Assembly (NCBI GenBank): GCA_038244055.1
Contig: JBBRTW010000190.1
Span: 1 to 12,581 of the forward strand
Source: DASPKW01 sp038244055
GTDB lineage: Bacteria > Planctomycetota > Phycisphaerae > Tepidisphaerales > Tepidisphaeraceae
Direction: 5' to 3'
Length of the DNA stretch: 12,581 nt
The notes beneath the pieces are model-generated. The model ran no database searches. It was not told the origin of the DNA and saw only the letters and a list, made by a program, of their open reading frames with translations. How positions within the stretch are numbered: the first letter of the stretch is position 1; every line of letters begins with the position of its first letter. Below are positions 5,963 to 12,581 of the stretch, one piece after another. Position numbers and translations under genes: made by a program.

Positions 5963-6982
5963 ATGCCCGTTGAAGTGCAGGAAAGTGTTGGTTTGGCGAC
6001 GATTGGGCGGCTGCGCGAGTGCCGCGAGCGGTTGCTGGCCGAGATCGGCAAGGTGATCATCGGCCAGCGCGATGTGGTCGAGAGCGTGATCACCTCGTTC
6101 TTCGCCGGGGGGCATTGCCTGATCACGGGGGTGCCGGGATTGGCCAAGACGCTGCTGATTTCCAGCCTGGGCAAGGCGATGGATTTGCGCTTCACGCGCG
6201 TTCAGTTCACGCCGGATTTGATGCCGTCGGATTTGACGGGGACCGAGGTGCTGGAAGAGGATCGCGCGACCGGGGCGCGGGATTTGCGGTTCAGGCCGGG
6301 CCCGCTATTTACGAATATTCTGCTGGCCGATGAGATCAACCGCACGCCCCCCAAAACGCAGGCCGCGCTGCTGGAGGCGATGGAGGAGCACCAGGTGACG
6401 GCCAGCGGAGTCACGCGGGCGCTGCCCGAGCCTTTCTTCGTATTGGCGACGCAAAACCCGATCGAGCAGGAGGGGACCTATCCGCTGCCCGAAGTGCAGC
6501 TCGACCGGTTCATGTTCAGCCTGATGATCGACCACCTGCCGCGCGAGCAGGAGGTGGAGGTGATCAATACAACGACCGGCGCCGGCGTGGCGGAGATCGC
6601 CAAGGTGCTCGATGGGCATGAGCTGATGGGCTACCAGGAACTCGTGCGGCAGATGCCGGTGGCCGAGCCGATTCTGCGGTATGCGGTGACGCTCGTGAGC
6701 ACGAGCCGGCCGCAGAACGCCGATGTACCCAAATTCATCAAGGATTACGTATCGTGGGGCTCATCCATCCGCGGATCGCACTATCTGATCCTGTCGGCCA
6801 AGGCGCGGGCGGTGCTGGCGGGCCGGCCGCATGTTTCGGTGCAGGATGTTCAGGCGGTGGCGCTGCCGGTGCTGCGGAGCCGGATTGTGACCAACTTCCA
6901 CGCGGCCTCGGAGGGCGTGGATGCGGACCAGGTGATCAAGAAGCTGCTGGAGAGCGTTCCCACGCCGACCTCGGGACTGTAG
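5963..6982 (+). CDS. MoxR-family AAA+ ATPase, second copy
   Basis: The protein is 339 aa. The ATG at 5963 has GAAGGA (5951-5956) 6 nt upstream. It aligns with the first copy essentially without gaps through the ATPase core, offset by six residues. Motifs are Walker A G56-V-P-G-L-A-K-T63, Walker B ILLADE (119-124), sensor 1 Asn165 in ATQNPIEQ, and the DRF arginine Arg182. The Walker A wording GVPGLAKT and QNPIEQEGTYPLPE are the usual form for MoxR proteins encoded with DUF58 and Bat-type genes. DUF58 starts only 9 bp downstream, so this copy is the likely operon ATPase. The role is ATP-driven remodelling of, or by, the vWA partners. The two copies differ mostly in the N-terminal 30 residues and the C-terminal lid, so they look like diverged paralogues, not a recent duplication. 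Confidence 0.95.
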   Translation: MPVEVQESVGLATIGRLRECRERLLAEIGKVIIGQRDVVESVITSFFAGGHCLITGVPGLAKTLLISSLGKAMDLRFTRVQFTPDLMPSDLTGTEVLEEDRATGARDLRFRPGPLFTNILLADEINRTPPKTQAALLEAMEEHQVTASGVTRALPEPFFVLATQNPIEQEGTYPLPEVQLDRFMFSLMIDHLPREQEVEVINTTTGAGVAEIAKVLDGHELMGYQELVRQMPVAEPILRYAVTLVSTSRPQNADVPKFIKDYVSWGSSIRGSHYLILSAKARAVLAGRPHVSVQDVQAVALPVLRSRIVTNFHAASEGVDADQVIKKLLESVPTPTSGL

Positions 6983-6991
6983 AGAATCACC

Positions 6992-7888
6992 ATGGCCACC
7001 AGCCAAAACCTCAGCACCGAAGTGCTCGCCCGGATCAGCAACCTGCAGTTGCTGGCCAAGGCGGTCGTTGAGGGCTTTATCCTCGGCCTGCACCGCAGCC
7101 CATACCATGGCTCGTCGGTGGAGTTCTCGGAATACCGGCAATATAGCGCCGGCGAAGAGATCAAGCACATCGACTGGAAGGTGTACGGCAAGACCGATCG
7201 CTACTACGTCAAGCGCTTCGAGGCCGAGACGAACCTCGCGTGCCACATCCTGCTGGATGCCTCGGCATCGATGAGCTACCAATCAAACGAAAAAGGTTTC
7301 AGCAAGCTGCATTATGCAACCTCGCTGGCGGCGTGCCTGGCGTATTTCATGATCGGCCAGCGCGATTCAACCGGACTGACGGTGTTCGATTCCAAGACGC
7401 GGGTTGCCTTGCCGCCCAAGCTCGGGCCGACGCATCTGCAGCGAATGCTGGCGGAGTTGGAGCGGATCAAACCGGGCGGCGATACGGATCTTTCCGGCCC
7501 GCTGACCGGACTGGCCGATGGGCTCAAGCGGCGCGGGCTGGTGATTCTGATTTCGGATCTTCTATCCGATGTGGAGGCGTTGCGATCGAGCCTGGCGCGG
7601 TTCCGGTTCCAGGGGCACGACCTGATCGTGTTCCATATCATGGATGATGCGGAGCTGACTTTTCCGTTCGACTCGATGACCCAGTTCACCGACCTGGAAA
7701 CGCGCCAGGCGGTGATCGTTTCACCGCAGGGAATGCGGGCAACTTACATGAAGGCCCTGCAGAAGTTTCTGGCCGATGCCCAGAAAGCCTGCGCGGATGT
7801 GAAGGCGGATTACAGTTTGTTCAATACATCCTCCCCGCTGGAACTGGCGCTGAGCGAGTATTTGCACCGACGGAGCCGGCTGGGCTGA
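6992..7888 (+). CDS. DUF58 protein with von Willebrand A fold
   Basis: The protein is 298 aa and starts 9 bp after moxR copy 2; the binding site is weak (GAGA), suggesting translational coupling. The DUF58 signature is complete at residues 44-76: 'EFSEYRQYSAGEEIKHIDWKVYGKTDRYYVKRFE'. A vWA metal site follows, with D89-A-S91-A-S93, T165 in 'KPGGDTDLSG', and D189 in 'VILISDLLSD', so all five MIDAS ligands appear to be present. There is no membrane segment or signal, so it should be cytosolic. DUF58 proteins are regular companions of MoxR ATPases and are thought to be their vWA adaptor or substrate. The TGA overlaps the ATG of the next gene by one base (TGATG), so the two are translationally coupled and probably made in fixed ratio. 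Confidence 0.92.
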   Translation: MATSQNLSTEVLARISNLQLLAKAVVEGFILGLHRSPYHGSSVEFSEYRQYSAGEEIKHIDWKVYGKTDRYYVKRFEAETNLACHILLDASASMSYQSNEKGFSKLHYATSLAACLAYFMIGQRDSTGLTVFDSKTRVALPPKLGPTHLQRMLAELERIKPGGDTDLSGPLTGLADGLKRRGLVILISDLLSDVEALRSSLARFRFQGHDLIVFHIMDDAELTFPFDSMTQFTDLETRQAVIVSPQGMRATYMKALQKFLADAQKACADVKADYSLFNTSSPLELALSEYLHRRSRLG

Positions 7889-9891
7889 TGCGATTTGTAC
7901 ACCCGCAATTTCTGTTTGGACTCATCGGCGCTATGGTGCCGATCCTGATCTATTTCTTCACGCGGCAGCGCGTGAAACAGGTGGAGTTTTCCACGCTGCG
8001 CTTTTTCGCGGGAGTTTCGCGCACGCTGGTTCGCCGCAAGAAGATTCACGAGATGATCCTGCTGGCGATGCGCGTGATCGCCTGCGCGCTGCTGGCGATG
8101 GCGTTTTCCAGGCCGTTTTTCGCGCCCAAAGATCCGCGCGAGGCCGGGATGGTGCATGCGGATGTGGGAAGGGTGATCGTGGCGGATTTGTCCGGTTCGA
8201 TGGCCCGCGGCGATGGGCCGGTCGCGCTGCGAAAGCTGGCGCAGGAGGCCGTGGCGGAGATGAAGGGCAATGCGGCCGTGGGAATGGTGGGCTTCGATCT
8301 GACGCCAACCGTGCTGGTCGCCCCGACAAAAGATCTGGGCGCGGCGGCCAAGTCGGCCGGGGAACTGACCCCCGGAGAAGGCGGGACCGATCTGGCGGCC
8401 GCCATTAAGAAAGCGGATGAACTGCTGCAGAATGTGAAATCGCCGAAGAAGGAGATCGTCTGCATCTCCGATCTCCACCGCAGCGCCTGGGAGCGCTTCA
8501 GCGGTGATTGGAAGCTCTCGCCCGGCGTCAAGCTGGTCATCAAGCCCGTCACGATCCGTGCTGCCGGGAGCGTTCGCATCATCGCGGCGGATTGTCCGCA
8601 GAGCGTGGTGGCCGATCCATCGCCGCGGATGATCTCGGTGAAGCTGGCCAACAGCAGCGCCGACCAAGTGAAGACGCCAGTGAAACTGGTCCTCGGCGAG
8701 AAAGAAATCGAAACGCGCGAGGTCGCCATTCCCGCCGGTGGGCAGGCGGCGGTGCGGTTCCGGCAAGTGTTCGCCAAACCAGGGGATAATCCCGGCAAGA
8801 TCATCGTGGGGGATCAGTCGGAAGGGCGATTCTATTTCAATGTCCGCGTGATCCCCAAAATCCGAATCTTGATCCTCAATGGGCCGACGGCCAATTCACA
8901 GGGCCTGTTTTTCCTGAAGATGGCGCTGGCGCCGGCGGAGGATTCACCGTTTCTGGTGGCGACCTCACCGGCCGGCAGCGCGACGCTCGCGCAGATCGAA
9001 CAGGCTTCGGTGGTGATCCTGGCGGATGTGCCGAGCGTTCCAACGGCCATCCATTCAGCGCTGGCGAATGTGCTTAATCGTGGCGGCGGCCTGCTGATGA
9101 TGCCGGGCAAAGGGGTCCAGGCGGAGGCATTCAATAACGGGCTTGGGCAACTGGCTCCGGCAAAACTTCGGCGCATCATGCCCGCCAGCGAAGGCCGGCG
9201 CGAGGGGTCGAAGGCCATCATCGCGAAGGTCGACAACGAACATCCGGTGTTCGAGATGTTCCAGAAGCCGCATTACGGAGATTTCTCCGCGGTGACATTC
9301 GATCAATACTGGGAAGTGACCGATTCGCAGCTTTGCCGCGTGAGCCTGCGTCTGGATGATGGCCGGCCGATGCTGCTGGAGCGGCCGGTCGGCGCGGGGA
9401 TCAGCATGTTGATGGCCAGCCCGATCGATCCGGCCTGGAATAATCTGCCCAAGCGCGCGATCTTCCTGCCGTATCTGCATCAGGTGATGCGGTATTTGTC
9501 GCTGCGGACCGAGCGGCAGACGGCCTGGTCGGTGGGTCAGACGCTGCCGGTGGGCGTAGAATTTTCGCTGCGTGATCCGGCCGGGCAGTTGCAGAAACAG
9601 GAGACTTGGACCGCCCGGCAGTCGGGCTTCCATACGCTGATCGATAAAGACGGCAAAGATGCTTTCATCTATGCTGTGAACCCGGACCCGGCCGAGGCGC
9701 AGACGGCGACGGTCGACCCGCGGCAAATCGTCGCCGCGCTGGAGCGCGAAGCCGGCGCGTCGGAGAATGCCGGCGCGGCCAGCGCATCGCTGGGGCTGTT
9801 CGGCAAAGAGATTTGGGCGTGGGTGACCGGGATGCTGGTGATCCTGGCCCTCGGCGAGTTATTCGTGGCCAATCGGACCATGGAGCAGTAG
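7888..9891 (+). CDS. BatA-like membrane protein with vWA domain
   Basis: The protein is 667 aa. The start is fixed by the TGATG overlap with DUF58. The N-terminus is the BatA-type double-transmembrane module: 'HPQFLFGLIGAMVPILIYFF' (5-24), the 'VEFSTLRF' motif (32-39), and a second membrane helix at about 56-73 ending 'FSRPFF'. A vWA domain follows with D100-L-S102-G-S104, T near 165 in 'GEGGTDLAAAI', and D195 in 'CISDLHRSAW', a complete MIDAS. Residues about 210-310 look beta-rich (Ig-like). Residues about 325-440 ('RILILNGPTANSQGLFFLKMAL', 'NRGGGLLMMPG') resemble the class I glutamine-amidotransferase-like fold found in this family, without an obvious catalytic Cys. A final helix (about 642-660, 'WVTGMLVILALGELFVA') anchors the C-terminus. 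It is probably the membrane partner of the MoxR/DUF58 pair, displaying its vWA domain at the membrane. Next gene: 12-15 bp downstream. Confidence 0.88.
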   Translation: MRFVHPQFLFGLIGAMVPILIYFFTRQRVKQVEFSTLRFFAGVSRTLVRRKKIHEMILLAMRVIACALLAMAFSRPFFAPKDPREAGMVHADVGRVIVADLSGSMARGDGPVALRKLAQEAVAEMKGNAAVGMVGFDLTPTVLVAPTKDLGAAAKSAGELTPGEGGTDLAAAIKKADELLQNVKSPKKEIVCISDLHRSAWERFSGDWKLSPGVKLVIKPVTIRAAGSVRIIAADCPQSVVADPSPRMISVKLANSSADQVKTPVKLVLGEKEIETREVAIPAGGQAAVRFRQVFAKPGDNPGKIIVGDQSEGRFYFNVRVIPKIRILILNGPTANSQGLFFLKMALAPAEDSPFLVATSPAGSATLAQIEQASVVILADVPSVPTAIHSALANVLNRGGGLLMMPGKGVQAEAFNNGLGQLAPAKLRRIMPASEGRREGSKAIIAKVDNEHPVFEMFQKPHYGDFSAVTFDQYWEVTDSQLCRVSLRLDDGRPMLLERPVGAGISMLMASPIDPAWNNLPKRAIFLPYLHQVMRYLSLRTERQTAWSVGQTLPVGVEFSLRDPAGQLQKQETWTARQSGFHTLIDKDGKDAFIYAVNPDPAEAQTATVDPRQIVAALEREAGASENAGAASASLGLFGKEIWAWVTGMLVILALGELFVANRTMEQ

Positions 9892-9906
9892 GCAAGGAGC
9901 ACGATG

Positions 9907-12581
9907 ATGACCAATGCCAATGCCGATTATCTGAAGCTGGTTTCGCGGCTGGGCCGTGTGCGCCGTGCGTGGAAGCGCACGATGGCGTTTTCGGGGTTGG
10001 TGGTCGTGCTGAGCGAAGTGGCGGGGCTGGTCGGGGTCGCGATCCTCGTGGATATTCTCTTCGCGCTGGCGATGACGGGGCGAATGGTGCTTCTGCTAGG
10101 CGTGGTCGCCGCGACGGTTTTTCTGCTGGCCAGGCATGTTTTCGCGCCGCTGCTGCGCCGGATCAGCGAGGCGCAGCTTGCGCTTTACCTGGAAGAGCGA
10201 AATGCCCAGTTTGAGGGTTCGCTGATCGCGGCGGTCGAGTTCGGGCCGACGCGCGGGCTGGAAGAATCCCGGGCGCAGATCATCGAATCGATCGTGCAGG
10301 AGGCGAATCTGCGGGTGGATCGGTTCGATCTGAGAAAGGCGGTCGATCTGCGGCGCTTCCGCAAATATGGCGTGCTGGCGGCGGGGCTGCTGGTGGCTTA
10401 TGCGATTATCGTGCTGGTGGCTCCGGATACGATGGGTCGGCACATGGCGCGGGTGATGACGCCCTGGCGGCCGACGCGCGAGGAACTGGCCCAGCGGCAG
10501 AAGCAGCAGGAGCAGGCGCTTCCGCTGGCATTCACCCTGTCGCGTTCGGATACCAGCCTGCTGCGCGGCAGCTCATTCGACCTCGAAGCAACCTTGTCGC
10601 GCTCGGCCACGGATCAAGTCTGCTTCCACTTCAGGCCGTTTGATCCCAAGAATGATCGCGCGGCCTGGAAGATGCTCCCGATGAAGGAAATCGAGAAGCT
10701 GAATGGTTTTCAGCTCGTTCTGCCGGATGTGAATGAAGACCTGGAGTTTTACGTGGCCTCCGGCGCCAACAAGTCTTCAGCGCATCGCCTGAGCGTATTC
10801 GACCCACTGGCGGTGCAGGGGGCGCAGGTCACGACGAAACTGCCCGCTTATCTGAATCTGCCGGACAAGGTGGATCAGGCGCCCGCACCGGATGTGTCAG
10901 CGCTGGTGGGCTCGACCGTGACGATTCGGCTTTTGACCAATCGTCCGCTGGCGCGCGGCGAGATCACCTGGGCCGATGGAACCAGGCAACCCTTGACCGT
11001 CGAAACGGATCATCGCGAGCAGGCCACGGTGGGTTTTGAGGTCAAGGCGGATACGACCTTTACTTACCGGATCGTGGACATCGGCGGGCAGGAAGTCGCC
11101 AGTTCCGGGCCGGTGACGGTTCGGGCGATGCTCGATCAGCCGCCGACGATCAAGCTGCTTCAGCCCGAGGCAACCGCCACGACCCATCCACTGGGCGAAG
11201 TGCCGTTTGTGGCGGAAGTGGCGGATGATTACGGCGTGGCGGGTGCGGAGTTGGTGTTCACGCGGGGTGTGGATCCCAGCGCCAATGCGCAGCGCATGTC
11301 GCTTAAGCTTGAGAGCGTCAATGCATCGACCACCCTGATGCTCGAAACGCTCACCCCGCCGCCGCAGCCGGGCGAAATGATCAGCGGCTACGTCGAATGC
11401 CAGGATCAGAAAAGGCAGAAGGCGGTGTCGGATTTGGTGCTCATCACGATCGTGCCCTTCGATGCCTGGAGCAGTTGGGACGAGGCGAAAGTGCATGAAG
11501 AGGGCGCGGAGATTCACGAGCTCGAACCCATTCTCAAAGCGGCCTGGCGGCTGCATACGCAAAAGGCACAGATCGCCCCCAAAGAGTTTGACCGTCAGAC
11601 CGAAGAGTTGGCGGCCACGATGGTCGATCCGAAATCGCAAAAACTCTTTGAATTTGTTGATCTGCACCACGTTGCGCCGGGCGAGAAGATGGAGCATGCC
11701 AAGCGCGCGATCACTTTGATTGCCCAGGGGCATGGCGAGCTCAAAGGGCATGATACGGGCAAGGCGGTCGGGAGCTTCCGAGCGGCCCTTGCGGAGATGG
11801 CGGCGGCCGGGCTGGCGGAGATCGTGCAGGTTCGGCCGCCCCCGCCCGCGGCGGCCTCGGCGACAGCCCGGATGGATGAGTTGAAGATGAAGATGGAGCC
11901 CAACGCGGGCGCTGCCGCCCCCAAGCCGCCGGAAGCCGCCAAGCCCGAGAAGAAAGACGAAGCGGCCGCCAACGAGGCCGAGAAGCTCCAGAAGCAGCAG
12001 GAGCAACTCGCCAACAAGCTCAAACAGAAGGATGACAAAGAGCAGGGGGCCGAAAAGGAAAAAGCCGCCGGCGAACAGGCCAAGGCCCAGGCCCCCGAGC
12101 AGCAGAAGCTGGCCGAGAAAGCGCGGGAAATGGCCCAGAAGATGAAAGAAGAAGCCCGCGGCGAGAAGACCAGGGATGTCGCCGAAAAGTTGGCCGGCGC
12201 CGCGCGGACGATGCATGAAGCGGCCACCCACATGGAAAAACAGGAGCACGAACAGGCGAAAAAGAAAGCCGATGAGGCCGCGAAAGAACTGGCGAACGTG
12301 GTGGCCCAGCTCAAGGCGGATTCGCAGGATGAAGTCGGCAAGATGCTCGACAAGGCCGAGCAGGCTGCCCAGCACCTGGTACGCGAGCAGAAGGAATTGA
12401 AAGAAAAGGCCGAGAAACTGGCCGAGAATCTGCCGCCGGGCAAGAAGCCCGATGCGAAACAGGACAAGGAGATGAAAGTCCAGACGCATGAGCAGGCCGA
12501 GCTGAATAAGAAGATCGAAGAGCTGGCTAAACACGTGGAGAAGCTCGACAACGTCGCCAAAGAGGGGCAGGTCAACGAAGA
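9907..12581 (+). CDS. Large membrane protein with Ig-like region and long coiled coil (DUF4175-like), runs off the right edge
   Basis: The frame is open to the last base, 891 codons without a stop; the 3' end is missing. Two adjacent ATGs (9904, 9907) follow AAGGAG (9894-9899); the second has the better spacing (7 nt). Membrane helices lie at about 27-56, 60-79 and 154-174, with an amphipathic 'LALYLEERNAQFEGSLIAAVEF' stretch between. Residues about 210-510 look like Ig-type beta domains: 'QVTTKLPAYLNLPDK', 'LVGSTVTIRLLTNRPLARGEI', and 'VADDYGVAGAELVF'. A Pro/Ala linker at about 640-680 precedes at least 200 residues rich in K, E, A and Q with heptad-like spacing, a long coiled coil. This order matches the DUF4175-like proteins that close MoxR/Bat clusters in planctomycetes. 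The function is unknown; it is probably the envelope-spanning structural component served by the upstream ATPases. Confidence 0.85.
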   Translation, partial: MTNANADYLKLVSRLGRVRRAWKRTMAFSGLVVVLSEVAGLVGVAILVDILFALAMTGRMVLLLGVVAATVFLLARHVFAPLLRRISEAQLALYLEERNAQFEGSLIAAVEFGPTRGLEESRAQIIESIVQEANLRVDRFDLRKAVDLRRFRKYGVLAAGLLVAYAIIVLVAPDTMGRHMARVMTPWRPTREELAQRQKQQEQALPLAFTLSRSDTSLLRGSSFDLEATLSRSATDQVCFHFRPFDPKNDRAAWKMLPMKEIEKLNGFQLVLPDVNEDLEFYVASGANKSSAHRLSVFDPLAVQGAQVTTKLPAYLNLPDKVDQAPAPDVSALVGSTVTIRLLTNRPLARGEITWADGTRQPLTVETDHREQATVGFEVKADTTFTYRIVDIGGQEVASSGPVTVRAMLDQPPTIKLLQPEATATTHPLGEVPFVAEVADDYGVAGAELVFTRGVDPSANAQRMSLKLESVNASTTLMLETLTPPPQPGEMISGYVECQDQKRQKAVSDLVLITIVPFDAWSSWDEAKVHEEGAEIHELEPILKAAWRLHTQKAQIAPKEFDRQTEELAATMVDPKSQKLFEFVDLHHVAPGEKMEHAKRAITLIAQGHGELKGHDTGKAVGSFRAALAEMAAAGLAEIVQVRPPPPAAASATARMDELKMKMEPNAGAAAPKPPEAAKPEKKDEAAANEAEKLQKQQEQLANKLKQKDDKEQGAEKEKAAGEQAKAQAPEQQKLAEKAREMAQKMKEEARGEKTRDVAEKLAGAARTMHEAATHMEKQEHEQAKKKADEAAKELANVVAQLKADSQDEVGKMLDKAEQAAQHLVREQKELKEKAEKLAENLPPGKKPDAKQDKEMKVQTHEQAELNKKIEELAKHVEKLDNVAKEGQVNE

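Noticed and set aside
7810..8766. 318-codon minus-strand open frame across the DUF58/BatA junction
   Set aside because: It is His/Arg/Gln-rich antisense of two clearly real coupled genes.
10897..12534. 545-codon minus-strand open frame opposite the large coiled-coil gene
   Set aside because: Its Leu/Phe/Arg-rich repetitive translation is the mirror of Lys/Glu/Ala/Gln codons on the plus strand. The plus frame shows membrane helices, Ig-like motifs and a good ribosome binding site.

Overview
The window is GC-rich bacterial DNA. It most likely comes from a planctomycete (Phycisphaerae-like), with Verrucomicrobiota as the main alternative. The basis is the gene content: a MoxR / DUF58 / BatA-type von Willebrand A / giant coiled-coil membrane protein cluster, an exported SGNH hydrolase with a beta-rich tail, planctomycete-style integrase and transposase debris, and an intergenic element built from 9-bp ACGAAG-type and 7-bp GACNACN-type repeats. 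No rRNA, tRNA or CRISPR array was seen, so the phylum call is inference.

Layout. (1) 1-1168 is mobile-element debris. It holds an internal transposase fragment read in from the left edge and fused in frame to a G-rich Cys-x-Cys ORF, then the C-terminal end of a tyrosine recombinase on the minus strand, and, starting at the same breakpoint, the C-terminal end of a different transposase on the plus strand. (2) 1193-3131 is a self-contained unit: a TATAAT box, a good ribosome binding site, a secreted TPR protein of 552 aa, and a strong intrinsic terminator about 200 bp downstream. (3) 3191-4462 (minus) is an exported SGNH/GDSL hydrolase, convergent with the TPR gene and divergent from the next cluster. 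(4) 4711 to the right edge is a five-gene, same-direction cluster: two MoxR AAA+ ATPases, a DUF58 protein, a BatA-like membrane vWA protein, and a very large membrane protein that runs off the window. Genes two to five are spaced by 15 bp or less or overlap. The two moxR genes are separated by 223 bp filled with a nested inverted-repeat element.

How the genes may work together. MoxR ATPases act as chaperone-like AAA+ machines, and their partners are vWA (MIDAS) proteins. Here both vWA partners keep a complete DxSxS...T...D metal site. One is soluble (DUF58) and one is membrane-anchored (BatA-like). The last gene supplies a membrane protein with extracytoplasmic Ig-like and coiled-coil regions. 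The likely job is ATP-driven assembly or maturation of something at the cell envelope, but the substrate cannot be read from the sequence. The architecture is a known family arrangement. The less ordinary points are the duplicated MoxR, the structured repeat element between the copies, and the mosaic of broken mobile genes at the left.
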